Source: VGTK01 sp046327915
GTDB taxonomy: Bacteria > Desulfobacterota > Binatia > UBA12015
NCBI GenBank assembly: GCA_046327915.1
Contig: JAXLXO010000029.1
Location: 1 to 64,000, forward strand
Length of the DNA: 64,000 bases
Direction: 5' to 3'
Shown: positions 46,692-54,012 of the stretch, one piece after another
Layout: the number at the start of each line of letters is the position of its first letter
How positions within the stretch are numbered: position 1 is the first letter of the stretch
Translations under genes and position numbers: made by a program
The notes under the pieces: generated by a model
Told to the model about the DNA's origin: nothing
What the model saw: only the letters and a program-made list of their open reading frames with translations
Databases searched by the model: none

Positions 46692-47354
46692 ATGATGCGC
46701 GAAGAACGAACCGTCCACTTCCGGCCGCTGATGGCCGCGTGTGCGCTCTCCGTTGCATTCGCCGCCCTGCCGGCGCGCGCGGAGAAGCTGGTCTTTGCCC
46801 GTGACGCGTCCGGCTCTCCCGCGGCACGTCAGTCGGTCGCGAAGTGTCTCGACGCGGCAAGGATCGACGACGACGACCAGCGTGCAGAGATGCTGCAGCG
46901 CGGTCTCGACGACGCGGAGCGCGCGGTCGCGGAGAACCCGAACGACGCGAAGGCCCACTTCGCGGTGTTCTGCAATCTCGGCCGCAAGCTCGAGGACGAC
47001 GGCGCGAGCATCGCCGGCGTCTCGAACGTGAGCCGCCTGAAGAGCGAGATCGACCGCGCGCTCGCGCTCGAGCCCGGCTTCATCGATGCGATGACCGCGA
47101 AGGGCGCGTTCCTCGTCAAGCTGCCGTCGCTGCTCGGCGGCGACGCCGACGAGGGCGAGCGTCTGCTGCGCCGCGCGGTGCAGCTCGCGCCGGATCACGC
47201 GCCGGCGCGCCTCGAGCTCGCCAAGGCGCTCGACGAGAAGGGCGACAAGCACGCCGCTCTCGAGGAGGCGCGCACCGTGCTGACCATTGCCGACGCGCGT
47301 TCGGCCTTCGAGGAGCGCGAGGCGCGCGAGCTGACGCAGAAGTTGGGTTCGTGA
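46692..47354 (+). CDS. Secreted tetratricopeptide repeat protein
   Basis: This 220-residue protein starts at ATG 46692 with a signal peptide (LMAACALSVAFAALPARA) and continues as helical repeats: DDAERAVAENPNDAKAHFAVFCNLG, LKSEIDRALALEPGFIDAMTAKGAFLVKLP, EGERLLRRAVQLAPDHAPARLELAKALDEKG. These are TPR units, presumably a periplasmic protein-binding scaffold; the total is about five repeats. The family resembles TRAP-T/lipoprotein accessory TPR proteins but no firm match is claimed. ATG 46695 is equally possible. A small secreted gene follows 60 bases later. Confidence 0.8.
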   Translation: MMREERTVHFRPLMAACALSVAFAALPARAEKLVFARDASGSPAARQSVAKCLDAARIDDDDQRAEMLQRGLDDAERAVAENPNDAKAHFAVFCNLGRKLEDDGASIAGVSNVSRLKSEIDRALALEPGFIDAMTAKGAFLVKLPSLLGGDADEGERLLRRAVQLAPDHAPARLELAKALDEKGDKHAALEEARTVLTIADARSAFEEREARELTQKLGS

Positions 47355-47414
47355 GCTGACCCCGCGTTTGCGGGTGCCGCCCCCGGTATGCTCTGTCAGC
47401 AGCCGGAGGACGGC

Positions 47415-47720
47415 ATGAGAAGGCACGCTGCGACCCGCCTCGCGGGACTGTTTCTGGGCTGCACGCTGCTCGTCGCGGTGCAGGCCGCCGCGCAGGGCGC
47501 GGCCGACGGCGGCATCCCCGCGGGCGACATCCCCGACGTGCTGCGCGCGCGCGTCGGCAAGCCGGTCACGCTGATCCTCCGCTCCGGCAAGGAGTACGGC
47601 GGCACCGTCGGCGAGGTCCGCGGCCAGGCGGTCGTGCTGAAGAGCCTGTCGGGCAAGGAGTTCTACGACGCGCTGGTCCGCCTCGACGACGTCTCGGCGA
47701 TCGAGATCCGCAACCGCTGA
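47415..47720 (+). CDS. Small secreted Sm-like beta-barrel protein
   Basis: The 101-residue product has a signal peptide (GLFLGCTLLVAVQAAAQ) and then a short acidic part and a beta-rich domain, GKPVTLILRSGKEYGGTVGEVRGQAVVLKSL and YDALVRLDDVSAIEIRN. The strand pattern is that of an Sm/LSM-type fold, seen in several small exported proteins of unknown function. ATG 47415 follows GGAGGA. It probably belongs with the TPR gene upstream. No catalytic residues are evident. Confidence 0.65.
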   Translation: MRRHAATRLAGLFLGCTLLVAVQAAAQGAADGGIPAGDIPDVLRARVGKPVTLILRSGKEYGGTVGEVRGQAVVLKSLSGKEFYDALVRLDDVSAIEIRNR

Positions 47721-47745
47721 GCGCGCGAGCGAGGACCGGAACGCA

Positions 47746-48921
47746 ATGAAGCGCATCGACGAGGACCTGTTCGCGCGCATCCGCGACAAGGTCGCGATCG
47801 TCGGCATCGGGCACCTGCCGTTCTCGAAGGACATCGGCCGCCCGATCTCCGACACGGCGATCGAGGCCATCCAGATGGCCATCGACGACGCCGGCCTCGA
47901 GAACGAGGACGTCGACGGCATGTCGATGTTCGAGATGGAGCACACGCACGAGGTAACGATCGCGCGCGGGCTCGGCGTCAAGAACCTGCAGTGGTGGGAC
48001 AAGATCACGTACGGCGGCGGCGCGTCGGCGGCGACGATCATGCACGCCGCGGCGGCGATCGCGTGCGGTCTCGCGGAGGTCGTCGTCTGCCACCGCGCGC
48101 GCAACCGCGGCTCGAAGGCCGCGCGTCCGTGGGCGCAGGAGCGCGAGCTCGTCACCGACGACAAGGCGCTGCACGTGCCGTGGGGCCTGATCCGTCCGGT
48201 CGACGTGATCGGCATGTGGGCGCACCGGCACATGCACCAGTACGGAACGACGCGCGAGCACCTGGGCAACGTCGCGATCGCGGCGCGCAAGCACGCGAAC
48301 CGCAACCCGTACGCGATGATGCGCGACAAGCCGCTCGACATGAAGACGTACCTCGAGGGACGCGTCATCGGCTATCCGCTGACGCTCTTCGACTGCTGCC
48401 TCGAGACCGACGGCGCGCTCGCGTGCGTCGTGACGTCGGTCGAGCGCGCGCGCGATCTCAGGCAGAAGCCGGCGCTCGTGCACTCGGTCGCGCAGGCGAG
48501 CGGTCCCAACCCGGTGCACCTCGCGAACTACAACACGCCCGACCTGCAGACGACGGCCGTGCCGTGCGCCGAGCTGCTGTGGAAGCGCGGCGAGCTGAAG
48601 CCGAAGGACATGGACTGCGCGCAGATCTACGACGCGTTCACGCCGCTCGTGATCCTCGGCCTCGAGGACTACGGCTTCTGCAAGCGTGGCGAGGGCGGTC
48701 CGTTCACCGAGGGCGGACGCATCGAGCTCGGCGGCGAGCTGCCGCTGCTGACGTCGGGCGGCGGGCTCTCGGAAGCCTACACGCACGGCTTCAACCTGAT
48801 CGTCGAGGCCGTCCGTCAAGTACGCGGCACGTCGACCGCCCAGGTCGAGGGCTGCAAGAACGTGCTCGTGACCGGCGCGTCTGGTGTCGCCACCAGCGCG
48901 ATGGTGATCCGCGGTGAGTAG
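47746..48921 (+). CDS. Thiolase-like protein (SCP2/Ltp2 aldolase type)
   Basis: This 391-residue protein has the thiolase superfamily fold: VAIVGIGHLPFSKDIGR, a middle TYGGGASAATIMHAAAAIACGLAEVVVCH segment and the C-terminal CAQIYDAFTPLVILGLEDYGFCKRGEGG and LPLLTSGGGLSEAYTHG. The nucleophile cysteine found in true thiolases is not at the expected site; the conserved tyrosine in IYDAFT is shared with the steroid retro-aldolase Ltp2 and relatives, which work with a DUF35 partner. The DUF35 gene overlaps its 3-prime end. It probably cleaves or rearranges acyl-CoA compounds in a lipid or steroid-like pathway. Exact substrate unknown. Confidence 0.8.
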   Translation: MKRIDEDLFARIRDKVAIVGIGHLPFSKDIGRPISDTAIEAIQMAIDDAGLENEDVDGMSMFEMEHTHEVTIARGLGVKNLQWWDKITYGGGASAATIMHAAAAIACGLAEVVVCHRARNRGSKAARPWAQERELVTDDKALHVPWGLIRPVDVIGMWAHRHMHQYGTTREHLGNVAIAARKHANRNPYAMMRDKPLDMKTYLEGRVIGYPLTLFDCCLETDGALACVVTSVERARDLRQKPALVHSVAQASGPNPVHLANYNTPDLQTTAVPCAELLWKRGELKPKDMDCAQIYDAFTPLVILGLEDYGFCKRGEGGPFTEGGRIELGGELPLLTSGGGLSEAYTHGFNLIVEAVRQVRGTSTAQVEGCKNVLVTGASGVATSAMVIRGE

Positions 48922-49381
48922 CGAAGTTCGATTCGGCCAGCGTACCGGCAAGGGCGAGGACCGTCCGGTCGCGGACCTGCATCCCGACTACCCGCTGCCC
49001 GACCCGGACCATCCGGTCGTGAAGCCGTTCTGGGACGGCTGCCGCGAGCGCAAGCTGCTGGTGCAGCGCGACCGCGAGACCGGGCTGTACCACTGGCCGC
49101 CGAAGCCCGGGTACTGGAAGCACGGCCGCCTGCAGTGGGTCGAGGCGTCGGGCACCGGCACGGTCTACACCTACGTCGTCGGGAGCGACCCGTTCCTGCC
49201 CGCGTTCAAGAGCATGCTGCCGCACGTCATGGTGGTGACGGAGCTCGACGAGGGGCCGCGCCTCGTCGGCTACATGGTGAACTGCACGCCGGACGAGGTG
49301 AAGATCGGGATGAAGGTGCGCGTCGTGTTCCGGCCGCTCACCGAGCGCGTGACGCTCCCGGTCTGGGAGCCGCTGCGCTGA
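48914..49381 (+). CDS. DUF35 OB-fold partner protein
   Basis: The 155-residue protein has the DUF35 layout: VKPFWDGCRERKLLVQRDR at the N-terminus, YHWPPKPGYW in the region of the usual zinc ribbon, then an OB fold with ASGTGTVYTYVVGSDPF, VMVVTELDEGPRLVGYMVN and KIGMKVRVVFRPLTERVTLPVWEP. The CxxC pairs that bind zinc in most members are absent. DUF35 proteins complete the active site of Ltp2-type aldolases or feed CoA substrates. GTG 48914 overlaps the thiolase stop by eight bases, so the two are co-produced. Confidence 0.85.
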   Translation: MSSEVRFGQRTGKGEDRPVADLHPDYPLPDPDHPVVKPFWDGCRERKLLVQRDRETGLYHWPPKPGYWKHGRLQWVEASGTGTVYTYVVGSDPFLPAFKSMLPHVMVVTELDEGPRLVGYMVNCTPDEVKIGMKVRVVFRPLTERVTLPVWEPLR

Positions 49382-49395
49382 CGCTGCAGCGATGC

Positions 49396-49420
49396 CGCCC
49401 CGCCCGCGGGCGGCGGGGCG
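49396..49420. terminator. Bidirectional hairpin between convergent genes
   Basis: CGCCCCGCC at 49396-49404 pairs perfectly with 49412-49420 over a 7-base loop, between the DUF35 stop and the opposing zinc-ribbon gene stop. A 9-bp all-GC stem placed exactly between convergent genes suggests a shared terminator. Confidence 0.5.
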
Positions 49421-49430
49421 AAGCGGCCTT

Positions 49431-49922
49431 CTAGCTCTCGCGGCGTCCGCGCCGCGGCGCCTGCGTCGTGCGCGGCTCGGGTGCCTCGAAGGTGCTCGGC
49501 TGGCCCTTCATCACGAGCTTGACGGTGCGTGACTCGAACAGCACCTCGCACACCGTCGGACTGGCCAGCGCGACGACGACGCCCTCGCCGAAGCTGGCAT
49601 GGGTCACCCGTGATCCGACGCGGTAGCTCGTGTCCGCCGAGTAGGGCGCGGCGGTCGCACGCGACTGCGCGAGCGCCTCGGCCCAGGGCAGCTGCGCCTG
49701 GGTCGCCGTCGCCGCACGCCGCGCCCGCGGCGCGGTGTACTCGTGCTCGAACTCGCACGTCCCGCAGCGGACGCGCGTCGGCTTGGGGCCGACCTTGCCG
49801 ATCACGACGTGCTTCGTGGTCGCACGGCACTTCTTGCACCGGGCGTCGATCTCGCTGCCGAGCAGATTGGTCACGGTCTCGGGCTTCTCCGCAGGCTTCT
49901 TGCGACCGAACTGGAACGACAC
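49431..49922 (-). CDS. Zinc-ribbon protein with Tudor-like C-terminus
   Basis: This 163-residue protein starts at GTG 49922 after a strong GGAAGGAG. It has a four-cysteine zinc ribbon (CKKCRATTKHVVIGKVG then RVRCGTCEF, residues about 28-60) and an Ala/Arg-rich linker. The C-terminal small beta domain YRVGSRVTHASFGEGVVVALASP is like the Tudor/SH3-type tail of PcrA/UvrD and CarD-like proteins that bind RNA polymerase. I infer a nucleic-acid or RNA-polymerase-associated factor. Both domains are clear but the combination has no name I know. Confidence 0.65.
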   Translation of the reverse strand: MSFQFGRKKPAEKPETVTNLLGSEIDARCKKCRATTKHVVIGKVGPKPTRVRCGTCEFEHEYTAPRARRAATATQAQLPWAEALAQSRATAAPYSADTSYRVGSRVTHASFGEGVVVALASPTVCEVLFESRTVKLVMKGQPSTFEAPEPRTTQAPRRGRRES

Positions 49923-50386
49923 GGGGCAGCTCCTTCCGCAGGACCACGGAGCGTCGCGTGGCCGGGGGGACACGGGACGGCGCTTCGATCGCGTCGTGCG
50001 AGGGCCCTCGGGTCGCCGGTTGATGCAGGATGCATCGCTCCGGGGGCCGAATCACGGGAGCCGAGCGCGTGCGGCCGGCGGAGTTCCGTCCCTCTAGCCT
50101 GTGCGGGGCGGCCTGTCGAGGCTTGTCTGTGTTTGACGACGGGCCCCCCGGGGCCCCCGGACCCCCGCCCGAGGCTCCTGATTTTGCTGCTGTACTGCCG
50201 TTCCGTCCCGTGCTACGGGGCGGTTTGGTTGGTTTGTCGAACGAGTCGCATGCGGACGGCGCAGTTCCTGCCCGGACGAGTTGCTTGATCGTCCATCCTG
50301 CCTTTCGCAGACCCGAAAGGGTCGATCGTCCAACACGGCCCCGGAGATCGGGGCCAGAATCCAGCAGGATTCAGGGAGTAGGAACC
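49923..50386 (+). promoter_or_regulatory. Structured 5-prime leader of the RRM protein gene
   Basis: This 464-base gene-free stretch ends in the RRM gene. Seen on the plus strand: an 8-bp stem CCGTCCCG/CGGGGCGG at 50203-50223 (one G-U pair) followed by the T-rich TTTGGTTGGTTT; a GACCC-GAAA-GGGTC hairpin with a GNRA loop at 50310-50323; a 9-base direct repeat GATCGTCCA at 50287 and 50324; a perfect GGCCCCG/CGGGGCC stem at 50337-50355. The first hairpin plus T-rich tail looks like an attenuator; the later ones could bind the RRM protein itself. The left part, to about 50125, shows only GC-rich sequence. Confidence 0.45.
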
Positions 50387-50707
50387 ATGGCCAAGAAGAT
50401 CTACGTGGGCAATCTCGCCTTCAGCGTCGATTCGCAGGGACTCGAGCAGATGTTCGCGCCCTACGGCACCGTCGAGAGCGCCAGCATCGTCACCGACCGC
50501 GACAGCGGCCGCAGCCGGGGCTTCGGCTTCGTCGAGATGGCCAGCGCCGACGAGGCGCAGGCCGCGATCGAGGCGCTCAACGGCTCGCAGCAGGGCGGCC
50601 GCGCCCTGACCGTCAACGAGGCCAAGCCGCGCGAGGACCGTGGCGGCGGCGGCGGTGGCGGCCGTGGCGGGTTCGGCGGCGGCGGCGGCCGTCCGCGCCG
50701 CTACTAG
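50387..50707 (+). CDS. RRM-domain RNA-binding protein
   Basis: The 106-residue protein has one RRM with RNP2 KIYVGNLAF (residues 4-12) and RNP1 RGFGFVEM (about 44-51), then the helix ADEAQAAIEALNG and a C-terminal Gly/Arg-rich tail, about 25 residues of GGGGRGG type. This is the layout of cyanobacterial-type Rbp proteins and other bacterial RRM proteins, often cold-induced RNA chaperones. It begins at ATG 50387 after GGGAGTAGGAACC. A long structured leader precedes it, which suggests post-transcriptional control. No partner gene is nearby. Confidence 0.95.
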   Translation: MAKKIYVGNLAFSVDSQGLEQMFAPYGTVESASIVTDRDSGRSRGFGFVEMASADEAQAAIEALNGSQQGGRALTVNEAKPREDRGGGGGGGRGGFGGGGGRPRRY

Positions 50708-50770
50708 TCGGTATGCGGCGCCGCGCGGAACCAGGGTCCGCGCGGCGCCGCCGCTTCGTTCGCGCGCTCC

Positions 50771-51622
50771 ATGACCGTACCCGATCCACCCCCGGCCGCC
50801 GCGGTGTCCCGGTCGCGCCGCAAGCGCGGACCCGTCGCGCGCTTCTTCCGGACGAACGTCCGGCCGATCTTCTCGAAGCGGCTGTCGCGCGCCGCGGCCG
50901 TGGTCATCCCCGTTCTCTACCTCTGGTACATGCGCTTCGTCTGGGCGACGAGCCGCCTGTCGGGGCAGGAGAACTTCGTCCTCAACGCCATCTCGGCCGA
51001 GCGTGACGGAGCCGTGGCACTGCTCTGGCACGAGGAAGTGTCGACGGTCGCCTTCGCCTACCCGTACATCGGGATCCGGGGGCACACGCTGGCGAGCGTC
51101 GGGGACTCGGGCGAGCTGATCTCGCGCATGCTGACGCTCTGCGGCTACGTCGTGTTTCGCGGTGGCTCGAGCACCAGCCGGGCGCGGCGCCGCAGCGGCG
51201 TGCTCGAGGCCATGATCGCGCACATGCGCGAGAACCACGACGTGATCTACGGGCTCACCGTCGACGGCTCGAAGGGCCCGCGCTACCGCATGAAGACCGG
51301 CGGCATCGTGATCGCGCGCGAGTGCGGCAAGCCGATCGCGCTGGTCCGCACCTGGTACAAGCGCTGCCTGCGCCTCAACACCTGGGACCGGATGGCGATC
51401 CCGCTGCCGTTCAACGAGATCCGCTACTACCTGCGCGGGCCGTACTACGTCCCCGAGGACGCGAACACCGCCGAGGGTCTGGCGCGCTTCCGCCTGCAGC
51501 TGGAGAACGACCTCATCGACATCGCGGCGCAGAGCTATCGCGACGCGGGCCATCCGATCCCCGAGGCGCTGGTCAAGCGCAGCGCCGACGAGAACGACGA
51601 GATCGATCCCGAGCACGCCTGA
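50771..51622 (+). CDS. DUF374 lysophospholipid acyltransferase-like protein
   Basis: This 283-residue protein has an N-terminal positively charged region, a membrane helix (AVVIPVLYLWYMRFVW, near 43-58) and a DUF374/LPLAT domain: AVALLWHEEVS (the HX-type catalytic His), GDSGELISRML, VVFRGGSSTSR and GLTVDGSKGPRYRMKTGGIVIAREC. It resembles acyltransferases that acylate lipid A or other lipids on the cytoplasmic side. The usual HX4D catalytic pair is replaced by HEE with later Asp residues, as in other DUF374 members. It is near surface-glycan and lipid genes, fitting a lipid modification role. Confidence 0.85.
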   Translation: MTVPDPPPAAAVSRSRRKRGPVARFFRTNVRPIFSKRLSRAAAVVIPVLYLWYMRFVWATSRLSGQENFVLNAISAERDGAVALLWHEEVSTVAFAYPYIGIRGHTLASVGDSGELISRMLTLCGYVVFRGGSSTSRARRRSGVLEAMIAHMRENHDVIYGLTVDGSKGPRYRMKTGGIVIARECGKPIALVRTWYKRCLRLNTWDRMAIPLPFNEIRYYLRGPYYVPEDANTAEGLARFRLQLENDLIDIAAQSYRDAGHPIPEALVKRSADENDEIDPEHA

Positions 51623-51775
51623 CGCGCCGCGTATGGAAGGACTTGCAAGGCCCGGGCGCAACTCGTGCTCCGCGCGTTCGGCCGAGCTGCCGCGAGGCCG
51701 CGTGAAGCGTGCGCCCGCTGCGAGTCCGAGGGGGCACGTGCCTTGCTCCACCTCCGACGCAAAAGGAGGTGCAGC

Positions 51776-51850
51776 ATGTACTACGGCTACGGACTCGGCG
51801 GCATCGTTCTGCTCGTGATTCTCATTCTGCTCCTGACCGGACGCCTCTGA
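51776..51850 (+). CDS. 24-residue hydrophobic membrane peptide
   Basis: ATG 51776 follows a near-perfect AAAAGGAGGTGCAGC Shine-Dalgarno, stronger than that of most large genes here. The peptide MYYGYGLGGIVLLVILILL ends LTGRL. It is a single membrane helix with a short Tyr/Gly-rich start, resembling YjcZ-like and DUF3309-like hydrophobic mini-proteins of unknown function. It is not translated from any larger gene and stands in its own gap between the DUF374 and SDR genes. Annotation pipelines usually miss it because of its length. Confidence 0.65.
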   Translation: MYYGYGLGGIVLLVILILLLTGRL

Positions 51851-52009
51851 CGCCCGCGTCGGCGACGGGGCGGTCGGGCCGGTGACCTCGAGGCGCCGGC
51901 GCGACTCTGAGCCGCGCGCGCGACGCGATTCCCCTGCTTGCGGAGCGCTCCTCCTCCGGTCTACGGTCGATCGCTTGATCCCCGTCCAACGACCCAGGAG
52001 GAAGAACCC

Positions 52010-52915
52010 GTGAGCAGGTATCTCGAAGGCAAGGCGATCGCCGTCACCGGCGCGGGCCGCGGCATCGGACGCGCGGTCGCGCTCGCATGCGCCGAGGCCG
52101 GCGCCAACGTCGTCGTCAACGACTACGGCGTGTCGATCGACGGCAAGGAGCCGACCAGCGCGGTCGCCGAAGAGGTCGTCGCGGAGATCAAGAAGATCGG
52201 CGGCAAGGCCGTCGCGAACGCGAACTCGGTCGCCGAGATGGCCGGCGGCGCCAGCATCGTCAAGAGCGCAATCGACGCCTTCGGCCGGATCGACGGCGTG
52301 GTCTGCGTCGCCGGCATCCTGCGCGAGCGCATGCTCTTCAACATGGGCGAGGAGGACTGGGATCCGGTCATCGCGACGCACCTGAAGGGCACGTTCACCG
52401 TGTTCCGCGCGGCGGCCGCGGCGATGCGCGAGCAGAAGAGCGGCACGCTGATCGGCTTCACCTCGGGCGCGTACGCGGGCTCGGTCGCGCAGGCGAACTA
52501 CGCGTCGGCGAAGGGCGGCATCGTGTCGCTGGTGCGCAGCGCCGCTGCCGGCATGCACCGCTACGGCGTGACCGCGAACTGCATCGCGCCGGTCGCGCGC
52601 ACGCGCATGAGCGCCAACGTGCCGATGGAGATCGGCGGCATCGGCGACGCGGAAGACGTCGCACCGATGGTCGTCTACCTGCTGAGCGACAAGGCGCGGC
52701 AGATCACCGGCCAGGTCTACACCGTGTCGGGCGGCAAGATCGCGGTGTGGAACCAGCCGGTCGAGGCGCGCGCGATGTTCAAGGAAGGCCGCTGGACTCC
52801 CGAGGAGATCGAGGCGCGCCTGCCGGGCTCGGTCGGCGTCGAGCGCATGGGCCTGATCGACCGCCTCGAGGCGATGCGCGTCGCGGCGGCGAAGGGCGAG
52901 AAGCCGAACTCCTGA
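52010..52915 (+). CDS. Short-chain dehydrogenase/reductase
   Basis: The 301-residue enzyme starts at GTG 52010 after AGGAGGAAGAA. It has the NAD(P)-binding TGAGRGIGRA (residues 13-22), a VNDYG loop, and catalytic Ser in GFTSGAYAGS and YASAKGG with Tyr/Lys near residue 164. A C-terminal extension of about 60 residues (EARAMFKEGRWTPEEIEARLPG) is longer than in FabG and is typical of 3-hydroxyacyl-CoA or cyclic-ketone-type SDRs related to 17-beta-HSD4 domains. It may act with the thiolase/DUF35 pair in acyl-CoA metabolism. It is monocistronic and ends in a long hairpin. Confidence 0.92.
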   Translation: MSRYLEGKAIAVTGAGRGIGRAVALACAEAGANVVVNDYGVSIDGKEPTSAVAEEVVAEIKKIGGKAVANANSVAEMAGGASIVKSAIDAFGRIDGVVCVAGILRERMLFNMGEEDWDPVIATHLKGTFTVFRAAAAAMREQKSGTLIGFTSGAYAGSVAQANYASAKGGIVSLVRSAAAGMHRYGVTANCIAPVARTRMSANVPMEIGGIGDAEDVAPMVVYLLSDKARQITGQVYTVSGGKIAVWNQPVEARAMFKEGRWTPEEIEARLPGSVGVERMGLIDRLEAMRVAAAKGEKPNS

Positions 52916-52972
52916 TCGACGGCGGCGGGTGCGGACGCGGCGTCGCCGACGTTCGCACCCGCCGCGCGATCA
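52913..52972. terminator. Long inverted repeat containing both stop codons
   Basis: TGATCG at 52913 pairs with CGATCA ending 52972, and CGGCGGGTGCG at 52923-52933 pairs with 52954-52964. The outer pairs include the TGA stop of the SDR on one strand and the TGA stop of the sulfotransferase on the other. The sequence is a perfect candidate for a bidirectional terminator between convergent genes. Confidence 0.65.
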
Positions 52973-53917
52973 GCTCTTTCTCGGGACGCCGCGCAGCCGC
53001 CGTCCCGCTGCCTTGACGGCGCGCAGATTCCACAGCGACGGCCGCGGCGGCTCGGGATCCGACGTCAAGTAGCCGAGCGCCAGCAGCAGCGGCTTCTCGA
53101 TCTCGATCACGTCCGCCAGCGCGCGCGACGCCTGCAGCCGGTGCTTGCCGATCGACGTCGCGCGCACCGAGGGCGCGAGGCGCTCGATGGCGTCGTCGGC
53201 CGACGGCGCGCCCGCGAAGCGCAGCACGCGCGCCGCGGTCGCCGCGAAGTCGCGGCACAGGTCCTCGTAGCGGACCTCGAGGCAGCGCTCGCGCAGCATC
53301 GCCCCGTACGTGCGTCCGACGCGCACGCTGTTCATCCAGTGCTGCGCGTTGAACACGTGCGCGCGGCGCCGGTACCAGCCCGGGTCGAGCGGCATGCCGC
53401 GGAACGTCCGCATCCGGTCGCTGTCGAAGTACGCCTTGCGCCAGAAGGCGTCGGTCGGGCCCTTGTGATCGCAGAACGCGACGTCGCGTCCGTCGCGCAC
53501 GAGGTGCACGAAGCGTGCGTTCGGGAACAGCCAGTCGAGCACCGGCAGCGCGTACACGCTCTCGCAGAGCTTCCAGCCCCACGGCGCGCCGCTCGTGCCG
53601 TCGTACCCGACGAGGTGCCGGGAAAAGGCCGCGCGGATCAGCGGTTCGAGCGTTGGGTCGGGCTCGTTCGCCGGATCCCACAGCGGCGCGTAGTCGGGGT
53701 AGTGGCGGCGCACCAGCGCGTCCACGACGTCGAGCACGGGCAGGGCGTCGCGCGACTCGTTCTGCTCCGCACCCATGAAGACGCCGGCCGTGTCGAGCAG
53801 CTCGGCGAGCAGCCGGCTCCCCGAGTGCGACTTGTTGAACACGACGACGGGCGGCGCGAGCCGCGCGAGCTCCTCGCGCAGCGTGGCCAGCACTGGTGCG
53901 TGTGCGTCCGTTCGCAT
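52970..53917 (-). CDS. Sulfotransferase family protein
   Basis: This 315-residue protein has the 5-prime PAPS loop VVFNKSHSGSRLLAELLDTAG near residue 23 and the 3-prime motif RFVHLVRDGRDVAFCDH near residue 138, followed by a Y-E-D region (LEVRYEDLCRDF). The motif KSHSGSR is an unusual version of the PKSGTTW loop, seen in bacterial carbohydrate sulfotransferases. ATG 53917 precedes the conserved first strand. It is the second sulfotransferase in the window and is divergent from the large glycan operon (95 bases between starts), so it probably sulfates that glycan. Confidence 0.88.
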   Translation of the reverse strand: MRTDAHAPVLATLREELARLAPPVVVFNKSHSGSRLLAELLDTAGVFMGAEQNESRDALPVLDVVDALVRRHYPDYAPLWDPANEPDPTLEPLIRAAFSRHLVGYDGTSGAPWGWKLCESVYALPVLDWLFPNARFVHLVRDGRDVAFCDHKGPTDAFWRKAYFDSDRMRTFRGMPLDPGWYRRRAHVFNAQHWMNSVRVGRTYGAMLRERCLEVRYEDLCRDFAATAARVLRFAGAPSADDAIERLAPSVRATSIGKHRLQASRALADVIEIEKPLLLALGYLTSDPEPPRPSLWNLRAVKAAGRRLRGVPRKS

Positions 53918-54012
53918 GGGATCGATCGCGCGGCGGGAGCATAGCCGCTCTCGTGGCGGCTCCCAAGGCGTACCGCGTGACCCCCTCCGGGAGGTCGTGT
54001 AGTCGTGCCCGC

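Noticed and set aside
49923..50110. Possible extra coding sequence upstream of the zinc-ribbon gene
   Set aside because: Open frames there are short, change frame and lack a start with a ribosome site.
50140..50165. GGGCCCCCCGGGGCCC palindrome-like run
   Set aside because: It is a simple GC homopolymer mix and could arise by chance here; no flanking signal gives it a role.
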